From an uncultured Acetatifactor sp. (GTDB taxonomy: Bacteria; Bacillota; Clostridia; Lachnospirales; Lachnospiraceae), in assembly GCA_910583845.1 (NCBI GenBank), contig CAJUAB010000032.1, positions 1 through 49,493 of the forward strand: DNA of 49,493 nt, read 5' to 3'. The first letter of the stretch is position 1. Every line of letters starts with the position of its first letter. Under the pieces are notes generated by a model, which had not been told where the DNA came from, did no database searches, and worked only from the letters and a program-made list of their open reading frames with translations. This document shows positions 41,490 to 48,401 of this stretch, piece by piece. A program made the position numbers and the translations under genes.

Positions 41490-41964
41490 AATACAACACT
41501 CCTTCTTTTTCTCAATGGTCTGCCATATATAGCGTATAATCCAATCAAGAAATATCTTCAAACAGAATTATTAGAGAACTTTCTTTCATCCGCTTCGTTC
41601 TAACGGCAAAACTGTCTGCACAGATGCGGCGGCGGCCGGTCGTTGAAAAATCTATTTCTTCCAGTTCCCCATTTATCTGTCATACTGATTTGTGAGCAAA
41701 TGGTTTGGAAACATCCGACTCCTGCGCTGCCTTTCCGTCAGTTACAAATCATTCCTTCTTCATTCAGCACCGTCCTTTTTCTGTTTAGTGTTTTGTCAAG
41801 TTCTGTATTTGAATTGTACGTTCATTTCTGTTATTGGCAATAGCTGATTTGTTCATCCTGTCTTTTTATGATATGTTGCATTTGTGATAAGTTTTTGTTG
41901 CTGTTTTATTTGGGATGTGCTAAAATATAGTGAATAAACAATTGAACCTTTGAAAGGAAATTAC
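41490..41964. other. AT-rich intergenic stretch
   Basis: No gene is supported. It contains the GNAT promoter at 41898-41926 near its right end. A plus-strand frame near 41643-41843 has no ribosome site or recognisable motif. Confidence 0.5.
41898..41926 (+). promoter_or_regulatory. Promoter of the mobile-region GNAT gene
   Basis: TTGCTG (41898-41903), 17 bp, TAAAAT (41921-41926). The ATG lies about 38 bp downstream of the -10 box. Confidence 0.6.
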
Positions 41965-42543
41965 ATGAACATAAATATCAGACAAGCGAACGAAAATGAT
42001 AGAAGTGATATCGCTTTGTGTATTGCGGAGGGATTTAAAAAAGACTTTGATGCATTATGCAAAAATACACAAACCACAGCAGCCGCAATCAGTTCAGGCC
42101 TACAGGTTTCAAAGTTTTATGTGGCAGAATCCGAAAATGAAGTAGTCGGCGTCGTAGCAATATCTGATTGCAATGGCAGAGCCGCAGCAACAGATCTTGT
42201 TTCCTATAAAAAACATTTTGGATTTATCAAAGGGATCATCGCCTATTTAGTGTTAAAAGAAGAATTTGAATCATCATTAGACGCTCCGCCAACCACAGGC
42301 TATATTGAATTTGTTGCTGTCCGAAATATATACCAAAGAAAAGGAATTGCTACATCTATCTTGAAAGAAAGTATGAGACAGAGTTCCTATGAAGATTATG
42401 TACTCGACGTTACAGACGTCAACACTGCCGCCATCAGTTGTTATTCTGCATTAGGATTTAAGGAATTCAAAAGGGTAAAAGAAAAGCACGGTAAACAGAA
42501 AGGATTTTCGGCAAAAATATACATGAGATATCAAAAGAGATAA
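41965..42543 (+). CDS. GNAT N-acetyltransferase (mobile region)
   Basis: A 192-residue GNAT protein. The acetyl-CoA-binding core is EFVAVRNIYQRKGIATSILK, followed by the typical DVTDVNTAAISCYSALGFKE. The substrate is unknown. AT-rich codons set it apart from the chromosomal genes to the left. AAAGGA is six bases before the ATG, and a good promoter stands upstream, so the gene looks active. It is flanked by Vsr and recombinase remnants, consistent with cargo of a mobile element. Confidence 0.85.
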   Translation: MNINIRQANENDRSDIALCIAEGFKKDFDALCKNTQTTAAAISSGLQVSKFYVAESENEVVGVVAISDCNGRAAATDLVSYKKHFGFIKGIIAYLVLKEEFESSLDAPPTTGYIEFVAVRNIYQRKGIATSILKESMRQSSYEDYVLDVTDVNTAAISCYSALGFKEFKRVKEKHGKQKGFSAKIYMRYQKR

Positions 42544-42545
42544 TA

Positions 42546-42830
42546 CTGATCGGGGTGTCCGGTCCCCCGCTTGCGCCGCATCTTCCCACCGCAACACCCG
42601 CAAATGACTTTCCCCTTCAAAATGTTGTCTGCTGACTGCCCTTGCAAAACTGCATTGTGCGCCCTGGCCCGGGACGTCTTTTGATGGCATCAAAAATGCC
42701 CGGCGGGGCCAGCGGTTCATGGGCGACCTCCACCGTACGCTTTTCCTTCCCTTGTATCGGCATCCCCGTGTATGTGCGATTGATAAGGATGCTTGCGTTT
42801 CCGCAAACTGCACTGAAAAATTGAATATGC
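42546..42830 (-). pseudogene. Large serine recombinase remnant
   Basis: Fragments of the recombinase domain and zinc ribbon of a large serine recombinase. ILINRTYTGMPIQGKEKR and PLAPPGIFDAIKR sit in one frame. GKVICGCCGGKMRRKRGTG, the zinc-ribbon Cys pair, is in another. A frameshift lies between them near 42625. The N-terminal catalytic domain is absent. It was probably the integrase of a former integrative element. Confidence 0.78.
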
Positions 42831-43203
42831 ATGTTTAAAGTTCCAATCTGCCATTTTTGGAATGTAGCTGAGCGGCAGTATCTGCGATTGGAGGTACCCA
42901 AAATAAGCCCCGCCGGAACCGGACTGTGGGAGAATTCTTCTTATCTCTATTCAGACGACCAGCTTAAGTCAAAGCTGGCGGTAGGCCGGACGCTTCGTCT
43001 GGAACCGGAGCCTGATGCCCTCTTTCGCATACGGGAGTATGCCGGTGATGCCTTTTGCCAGCCGGTAATAGCTGAAGTATACTTTCTCCTTTATACGAGC
43101 AGCCGTTTTTATGATGCAGACTTTCAGGGCATTCGTCTCCGGCTTCATGGACAGTTGTGCCAGGGATGCCATACATAAGGTACTATAAAAATTTAAAGCG
43201 TTG
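42831..43203. other. Non-coding remnant stretch
   Basis: It is relatively GC-rich within an AT-rich area. Open frames on both strands (for example minus-strand text ALKVCIIKTAARIKEK at about 43100) have no ribosome site or recognisable family. It is probably debris of an inserted element. Confidence 0.4.
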
Positions 43204-43320
43204 ATGGCTTTGAGTCTCCGTACCCTGAAATTAAACGAATTGGGAGCTGATGGTTGGGAACCGGTTCAACACCTGGATGGTTTTTTCAGAAAAGGAAATT
43301 CCATAAATGGGAATTTGTGA
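43204..43320 (+). pseudogene. DUF4177-like fragment
   Basis: A 38-codon frame ending at 43320 contains LKLNELGADGWEPVQHLDGF, recalling the LNELGAEGWELV core of DUF4177 proteins. It lacks the N-terminal strand and has no Shine-Dalgarno, so it is likely a truncated remnant just before the epimerase gene. Confidence 0.5.
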
Positions 43321-43329
43321 GGTGAAAAA

Positions 43330-44196
43330 TTGAAAATATTGGTAATGGGTGGCACTAGATTTTTTGGCATACATATGGTAAATGAACTTTTATCAAAGGG
43401 CCATGATATCACAATAGCAACAAGAGGGAAGGTATCAGATGGATATGGCAGCAAAGTGAAACGAGTTATTATCGAAAGAACCAGTGAAAAAAGTATGAAA
43501 ACTGCTTTGAGTGGCAGACATTATGATGTTGTGATCGACAAAATTGCTTATTGTTCAAATGATATAAAGTATGCAATGGAATCCATTGACTGCGACAAAT
43601 ATATTCATATGTCAAGCACCGCTGTTTATGAATCTAAACATATGAGTATTAGGGAATCTGAGTTTAACGGAGTTTCAAAAGAATTGGTATGGTGTGATAG
43701 AAAAGCATTTCCATATGAAGAAATAAAGCGACAGGCCGAATATGCTTTATGGCAGGAGTATTCTAACAGAAATTGGATTGCAGTAAGGTATCCATTTGTA
43801 ATAGGGAAAGACGACTACACAAAAAGATTGCTGTATTATGTGGAACATACCATTAAATCTGTTCCGATGAATATAGATAATTTAGATTATCAGATGGGAT
43901 ATATCCGTTCTGATGAGGCAGGAAAATTTATGGCTTTTTTAGTTGATAAAGATGTCAGAGGAGCAATAAATGGAAGCTCGGAAGGCACTATTTCTATAAG
44001 AGAAATGATAGAATATATCGAAAAGAAAACAGGAACAAAGGCGGTTATAGATAAAACAGGAGATAATGCCCCCTATAATGGAGTACCGGAATATAGTATC
44101 AATACAGAAAAGGCGAGAGGTTTAGGATTCAGCTTTTCGGTACTTCAAGATTGGATATATAAACTTTTAGATTATTATATTTGGATGATGAATTAA
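43330..44196 (+). CDS. NAD-dependent epimerase/reductase-like protein
   Basis: A 288-residue extended short-chain dehydrogenase. The nucleotide-binding MGGTRFFGIH lies at residues 6-15, and MSSTAVYES stands at the usual catalytic Ser/Tyr position. The usual YxxxK appears as YEEIKRQAEY, displaced from the canonical pattern. The C-terminal half is compatible with sugar-nucleotide or isoflavone-reductase-like binding. The reaction is unknown. The TTG start at 43330 has GAGGTG upstream. Strongly AT-rich codons mark it as acquired. It sits between recombinase debris and an integrase fragment. Confidence 0.8.
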   Translation: MKILVMGGTRFFGIHMVNELLSKGHDITIATRGKVSDGYGSKVKRVIIERTSEKSMKTALSGRHYDVVIDKIAYCSNDIKYAMESIDCDKYIHMSSTAVYESKHMSIRESEFNGVSKELVWCDRKAFPYEEIKRQAEYALWQEYSNRNWIAVRYPFVIGKDDYTKRLLYYVEHTIKSVPMNIDNLDYQMGYIRSDEAGKFMAFLVDKDVRGAINGSSEGTISIREMIEYIEKKTGTKAVIDKTGDNAPYNGVPEYSINTEKARGLGFSFSVLQDWIYKLLDYYIWMMN

Positions 44197-44217
44197 ATTC
44201 CAGTTTATCGGACTAAT

Positions 44218-44460
44218 AAAAGTCCAAAACAGGGCGGCTTTGCCCCATTGGAGATCGCGGACCGGCTGGGGCATGAATCCGTGAGGACCACGCTGGACAC
44301 CTATTCCCATCTTTACCCAGACAAGGATCAGCAGCTGGCTGACCGGCTCAATCAGTTTCGGAGGGCAGTGCCGCCGGAACTATATCAAAATTGTTTTATG
44401 TGCCAAAATTATACTGTTTTAACCCTTCAACCTTATGCTAATATCAGATGCGCTATATAA
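44218..44460 (+). pseudogene. Tyrosine integrase C-terminal fragment
   Basis: Only the end of the catalytic domain remains: APLEIADRLGHESVRTTLDT then YSHLYPDKDQQLADRL. The His of the RHRY set (LGHES) and the nucleophile Tyr region (TYSHLYP) are present, while both Arg-bearing segments are missing. The frame continues into an unrelated tail and ends within the convergent toxin gene. It marks a second lost integrase besides the serine recombinase. Confidence 0.8.
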
Positions 44461-44733
44461 TACTCTCATTACAATAACCCTCTCGTTCTCGACCACATAG
44501 AAAACTGAATAATTATCTACCACCAACTGCCTTAACCCTATTGCCCGTTCCTTCTCAGATTCCATAAGCCTTGCTTTTTTCGGAAATATGTTTAACTCCT
44601 CAATAGCTTTCGCAATTCGGTTATATTGTACTATTGCATTTTCTGGTGCTTGGAGCTGTATCGCAATATAATTATAGATTTCCTCCATATCCGCTAATGC
44701 CTTATCTGTGATCTGTACCTTATATTGCTTCAT
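44419..44733 (-). CDS. RelE/ParE-family toxin
   Basis: A 104-residue toxin of the RelE/ParE superfamily: YKVQITDKALADMEEIYNYI, the LRQLVVDNYSVFYVVE core and a C-terminal VIVMRVLYSASD strand. Family members cleave ribosome-bound mRNA or inhibit gyrase. The motif does not decide which. It follows the antitoxin gene by two bases, so translation is coupled. Its 3' end overlaps the integrase remnant on the opposite strand. Confidence 0.88.
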   Translation of the reverse strand: MKQYKVQITDKALADMEEIYNYIAIQLQAPENAIVQYNRIAKAIEELNIFPKKARLMESEKERAIGLRQLVVDNYSVFYVVENERVIVMRVLYSASDISIRLKG

Positions 44734-44735
44734 GC

Positions 44736-45038
44736 TTAATGGCTCTCTCTAAATTTCGTAAAGACAGAAACAGCATCCTGCACCCTGCCAGCCTGTATAT
44801 CATCATAGCCCTCTTGCAATTTCTTGTGAATTTCCTCTGCTGTCATTAAGTCTGCATTAAGAACAGCGGGAGCATTCGGCAATGTTACTGCAAAAGGAAT
44901 TCCTCCTGTTAACGAAATTTGATTTAGATACATATCTATTGCTGTAGACATCGGAATGCCTAATCGCGTAAGCACATCTTCAGCTCGTTGTTTTACTGTT
45001 GGATTTATTCTTAAGTTTAAGGTTGCTGTTTTTTCCAT
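44736..45038 (-). CDS. RelB/DinJ-family antitoxin
   Basis: A 100-residue antitoxin. The N-terminal ribbon-helix-helix region is ATLNLRINPTVKQRAEDVLT then GIPMSTAIDMYLNQISLTGG, which would bind the operator. The C-terminal part should wrap the toxin. A promoter with an internal perfect dyad (45065-45083) lies just upstream, so autoregulation is likely. It is the first gene of the pair. Confidence 0.9.
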   Translation of the reverse strand: MEKTATLNLRINPTVKQRAEDVLTRLGIPMSTAIDMYLNQISLTGGIPFAVTLPNAPAVLNADLMTAEEIHKKLQEGYDDIQAGRVQDAVSVFTKFRESH

Positions 45039-45061
45039 ATCAAATCATCTCCTTTAGCTAA

Positions 45062-45090
45062 ATTGTAACGCATTTGTCGTTACTCGTCAA
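45062..45090 (-). promoter_or_regulatory. Toxin-antitoxin promoter with internal operator
   Basis: Minus strand: TTGACG (45085-45090), 17 bp, TACAAT (45062-45067). The dyad GTAACG-N7-CGTTAC occupies 45065-45083, filling the spacer and touching the -10 box. It would be the binding site of the RelB-like antitoxin. Confidence 0.75.
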
Positions 45091-45102
45091 TGCAAATATT
45101 AA

Positions 45103-45530
45103 AATCAAACCACTTTTTCTGGCAACATTTATTTTATCCAAATCATGATAATATAAATATGGCAGGATATCTCATAGACCACCTGCCATATAAAATAATC
45201 TGTGTATAAATTTTCATCACTCGAACTCGGCGTGTTCTTTGCTATCCTTAACTATATTTGTTTAAGTTTTATGTAAATACACACCCATTTTTACTTCAAT
45301 TACATCATTTATTATGGCTTGCTGATTTTCTGTTGCCAAAATGTTGCCACGCATTTATTATAGCAAATCTCTGAAAATTGGCAACCACCTTTTGAAATCT
45401 TTACTCGGCAAATCCCAATTTTCTCCTTATCCACCCTTATTACATGGTGCTAGCACCATGTATAAAACATCATTAAGGAACAAATTATATCTGCTCTCCA
45501 CAACCCTTAATCTAACCGACAAACTACAAC
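45103..45530. other. AT-rich intergenic stretch with two palindromes
   Basis: No gene is supported. A 10-bp-arm hairpin ATATGGCAGG / CCTGCCATAT lies at 45157-45191. A perfect 22-bp palindrome centred on GCTAGC lies at 45441-45462. A 30-codon frame near 45265-45357 has no ribosome site. Confidence 0.5.
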
Positions 45531-46073
45531 CTATTTATCAGCAAAAAATTCCTCCCGCCCACGATACTCACTTTTAATAATTTCAAACATTTCTTCGGGC
45601 GTTTCTTTACAGCCATTTTGCAACCATATTTTAATAATCCTATTTAATCCGCTTTTGAAAAATTCCATATGATACTCAATAAATCTATCTTCAAAATGTT
45701 TTTTCGCAAGGTTATAATCATATTGCCAGATTTTGTATTTTTCATCATACCCCAATTTAAAATAAGTGCGATAAAAGATTTGATTTTCTTTTATGTGCTG
45801 AAACAATACTAAATAATTATTTGAGTTAAAACCTTCTGTTATCTCGTCTTTATACAGTTCCGAAACTTCGGCTTCCAATTTTTCCCTTATTGTATCAGCT
45901 AATTCGTATATATCAACGTAATTTGCATAAAAAGTACTGCGGTTCAAATCTGCCTTTTTGCATATATCGGACACACTGATTTGGTTTAGTTCCTTTGTTT
46001 GAAGAAATTCTATCAAGACCTGTTCTATTTTCTGCATGGACTCCCGTTTTCGCTTATTATTTTTGGTATTCAT
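45531..46073 (-). CDS. TetR/AcrR-family regulator
   Basis: A 180-residue repressor-type protein. The N-terminal HTH is SVSDICKKADLNRSTFYANY (residues about 34-53). The C-terminal ligand domain is helical, with DYNLAKKHFEDRFIEYHMEF as one segment. AAAGGAG precedes the ATG. It is divergent from a chain of small membrane-protein genes. The shared control region holds its promoter and a CAACCGTTG dyad, so it probably represses that operon and itself. The effector is unknown. Confidence 0.88.
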   Translation of the reverse strand: MNTKNNKRKRESMQKIEQVLIEFLQTKELNQISVSDICKKADLNRSTFYANYVDIYELADTIREKLEAEVSELYKDEITEGFNSNNYLVLFQHIKENQIFYRTYFKLGYDEKYKIWQYDYNLAKKHFEDRFIEYHMEFFKSGLNRIIKIWLQNGCKETPEEMFEIIKSEYRGREEFFADK

Positions 46074-46135
46074 AAAAATCTCCTTTATTCCAACACTTGT
46101 GCATATATTGTTGATTGTTTTGGTTGAACAGATTT

Positions 46136-46170
46136 ATTATACTATTCTTACAATAAACAAACAACCGTTG
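46136..46170. promoter_or_regulatory. Divergent control region of the TetR gene and membrane operon
   Basis: The TetR promoter on the minus strand is TTGTTT (46159-46164), 17 bp, TATAAT (46136-46141). The palindrome CAACCGTTG (46162-46170) overlaps its -35 box. A plus-strand promoter is less clear. Confidence 0.5.
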
Positions 46171-46193
46171 GTTTAAAAAGGAGGCTGATTTTA

Positions 46194-46298
46194 ATGAAGA
46201 AACGATATTTTATTGCAATTCTTGTAGGCACAATGAGCAGTATATTGTTTGCTCTTGGAACAAATTTTTATTTAAAAAGGGGAGGTGATTTCCAGTGA
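46194..46298 (+). CDS. 34-residue membrane peptide, duplicate of the next gene's start
   Basis: A 34-residue gene: MKKRYFIAILVGTMSSILFA, then LGTNF and a short basic end. Its first 24 residues align closely with those of the next protein (MKKSSFVAMLLGTISGVLFA), suggesting a partial duplication. A strong AAGGAGG lies nine bases upstream. Its TGA overlaps the GTG start of the next gene in GTGA, so it may act as a translated leader feeding ribosomes into it, or as a membrane peptide in its own right. Confidence 0.65.
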   Translation: MKKRYFIAILVGTMSSILFALGTNFYLKRGGDFQ

Positions 46299-46666
46299 AA
46301 AAAAGCAGTTTTGTCGCAATGCTTTTGGGAACAATAAGCGGTGTCCTGTTTGCTCTCGGAATGTGCATGGCACTTATCCCGGAATGGGACGCATTTCAGC
46401 CGGGAATTATATTCGGTTGTATAGGTCTTGTGCTTGGGCTGATTACCATAGTCATATGGCGAAAAATGGAACACAAACAGCCTATTCAGATTTCCGGTAA
46501 AACCATTCTTACAATTATTGTCGGTGTCATTGGTGCTTTGGCATTGGGCGTAGGAATGTGTTTTTGCATGGTATGGAGTAAAATGGTAATTGGCATTATC
46601 ATCGGATTGATTGGTATTGTTGTCCTGCTCTCCTTAATTCCTTTAGTAAAAGGGATAAAAGATTGA
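46295..46666 (+). CDS. Small membrane protein, four hydrophobic segments
   Basis: A 123-residue membrane protein with about four hydrophobic segments separated by short charged loops (WRKMEHKQPI in the middle). It has no family signature beyond a conserved type found beside TetR genes in clostridial elements. The GTG start at 46295 is preceded by GGAGGTGATT and overlaps the upstream stop. Its own stop overlaps the next start (TTGA). It could help transport or drug tolerance; function unknown. Confidence 0.75.
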   Translation: MKKSSFVAMLLGTISGVLFALGMCMALIPEWDAFQPGIIFGCIGLVLGLITIVIWRKMEHKQPIQISGKTILTIIVGVIGALALGVGMCFCMVWSKMVIGIIIGLIGIVVLLSLIPLVKGIKD

Positions 46667-47349
46667 ACATAAAACAGCATATCATCAACAGAATTGAAAG
46701 AACAGAAGCAGGGAAACAGTTTATCACGGAACAGCGTTCACGGATTGTTTTATTTGCTGTATTTAGCTTTTCCCTAAATCTTCTGTATGCTTTCTATCAT
46801 GCCGCACTTGGCATAATCAATCAGTCCGTATGGTTTATAACCATGTGTGCCTATTATATTGTTTTAAGTACCATGCGCCTGTCTGCTGTTTTATGTGAAA
46901 GAAAAAACAGAAGTACGCTCTCGAATGGTATAGAATATTTTGTAATGAAATTATGTGGTGTACTGCTTATTCTGCTGAATTTTATCTTAGCAGGTGCAAT
47001 CTATATCAGCCTGTCACAAAATATTGCTACAAAGTATGGGGAAATCATTATGATTACGATTGCCACCTATACGTTTTCTAAAATAACAATGACTGTCATT
47101 AAAGCTGTTAAGCAGCGTAAAAATCCCTCTCCGCTGCTTTCCGTAATCCGTAGTATCAGCTATGCAGAAGTAGCGGCTTCTGTCTTGACCTTACAGCGTT
47201 CCATGCTTGTTTCATTTGACGGAATGAGCAATACGGAAATACACACAATGAATGCATTGACCGGGAGTGCGGTTTGTTTATTTGTGCTGATACTTGGAAT
47301 ATCACTGATAATAAGAGGGACAAAAAGAAAGGAAAATAATTATGGCTAA
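46663..47349 (+). CDS. Integral membrane protein of unknown function
   Basis: A 228-residue protein with about six hydrophobic segments and a basic N terminus (MNIKQHIINRIERTEAGKQF). The TTG start overlaps the previous stop (TTGA), and its end overlaps the next gene by eight bases. No transporter or enzyme motif is seen. The tight coupling places it in one TetR-controlled operon. Confidence 0.75.
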   Translation: MNIKQHIINRIERTEAGKQFITEQRSRIVLFAVFSFSLNLLYAFYHAALGIINQSVWFITMCAYYIVLSTMRLSAVLCERKNRSTLSNGIEYFVMKLCGVLLILLNFILAGAIYISLSQNIATKYGEIIMITIATYTFSKITMTVIKAVKQRKNPSPLLSVIRSISYAEVAASVLTLQRSMLVSFDGMSNTEIHTMNALTGSAVCLFVLILGISLIIRGTKRKENNYG

Positions 47350-47575
47350 ATCTAAAATTGTAAAGGCAAATGAAAAAATCGCTGAAAAAGTTGTAGGTAC
47401 TTTTGAAAAGATTGAGGACACTGTTGTTGGCGGTTACAGCAAAATTGAGAACGCTTTCGTTGACCGCTACCTTGCAAAAGACGGAGAAACCACGGCTGAC
47501 GCAAAAGAACGGTTGAAAAAAGAGCAGGAAAAGCGGGACGAAGAAGCAAAACAAATTACGCAAAGCAACCGTTAA
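47342..47575 (+). CDS. Small charged helical protein
   Basis: A 77-residue, Lys/Glu-rich, probably amphipathic helical protein (ANEKIAEKVVGTFEKIEDTV; DAKERLKKEQEKRDEEAKQI). It overlaps the previous gene by eight bases and ends the operon. No domain is recognised. Similar small proteins accompany such membrane genes in Clostridia, by recall. Confidence 0.7.
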   Translation: MAKSKIVKANEKIAEKVVGTFEKIEDTVVGGYSKIENAFVDRYLAKDGETTADAKERLKKEQEKRDEEAKQITQSNR

Positions 47576-47618
47576 AACTTAAATTATATTCCATTATGCG
47601 AGGTGGTATTGTGGCAAA

Positions 47619-48038
47619 ATGATACTGCTGACACTTAATCAACAAGAGGAAAAAGTGATTGATAAAATCATATCGGCAATCGCTGACTGTATACAGATTG
47701 AACCTATGCAGGTTGCTCCTGTTTCCATTCTGTCATTTCCGGGACTTGAAATCAGACAGCACCAACGCCGGGTACTTCAAGGCGGGGAGGAAATCAACCT
47801 TACCCGTCTTGAATACAGCACCCTTGTACTCCTTGCTTCCAATCCCGGCATTGTCCTTACACGGACACAGATATTTGAAGCTGTTTGGAACATGGACAGC
47901 GATAGCTGTTAGTCAAGCATTTCTACCGTGATTTGCAACCTACGGAAAAAGATAGAGCCGGACAGCAAGAACCCGACTTACATCAAAACCGTGTTAGGTG
48001 TCGGCTACAAATTTGATGTAAAAATTGCCGGGGAATGA
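47619..48038 (+). pseudogene. Winged-helix (OmpR-type) regulator with in-frame amber codon
   Basis: A 139-codon frame encoding an output domain without a receiver. FPGLEIRQHQRRVLQGGEEI, LTRLEYSTLVLLASNPGIVL, then TRTQIFEAVWNMDSDSC are followed by a TAG at 47910-47912. The same frame then continues STVICNLRKKIEPDS and TYIKTVLGVGYKFD, completing the winged helix. The stop sits where a polar residue is expected and could be one substitution from CAG. It is probably a nonsense mutant. The first 97 residues alone would lack the recognition helix. Confidence 0.75.
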
Positions 48039-48070
48039 CTCCTATTACTGTCAATCCCCGGTACTTTTTA
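48028..48070 (+). terminator. Intrinsic terminator after the winged-helix gene
   Basis: CCGGGGA (48028-48034) pairs with TCCCCGG (48055-48061), followed by TACTTTTTA. Confidence 0.7.
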
Positions 48071-48382
48071 TCTCTCTAACGCTTTCTCTAACTGCTGTTT
48101 CTGTCCTTTCAAATCGTTCTGTTTTTCATAAAGATTGTTCCGCTCCTTGCAGAGTTGTTTCATGCGCTCCAACTGCGCCCGCACTCCCTCCCGGCAATCC
48201 GGCTCTATCTTTTTATATTCCCCGGTCAGATTGCGGATTGTATTATTGTTTTCCTTTATCTGCTCCGACAGACATACCCAGTCTATCAGATTTTGCACTT
48301 CCTTGTCCGTTTCGTAAAGGTCTGTTTCTGCCACGATTTTAGCACACAGCCGTATCATTACTTTCTTCTCCATATCCGTCAT
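48068..48382 (-). CDS. Coiled-coil protein downstream of the relaxase
   Basis: A 104-residue, charged, largely helical protein. The C-terminal half is a coiled coil (RAQLERMKQLCKERNNLYEK; QKQQLEKALER). No known domain is recognised. It lies 19 bp after the Mob/Pre gene, so it probably accompanies mobilisation or element replication. The ribosome site is weak, and either of two ATGs (48382, 48373) is possible. Confidence 0.65.
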   Translation of the reverse strand: MTDMEKKVMIRLCAKIVAETDLYETDKEVQNLIDWVCLSEQIKENNNTIRNLTGEYKKIEPDCREGVRAQLERMKQLCKERNNLYEKQNDLKGQKQQLEKALER

Positions 48383-48401
48383 ATCCTATCAATCCCCTTT
48401 C

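Noticed and set aside
43204..43320. Intact small gene before the epimerase
   Set aside because: No Shine-Dalgarno and only the C-terminal half of a DUF4177 core; kept as a fragment.
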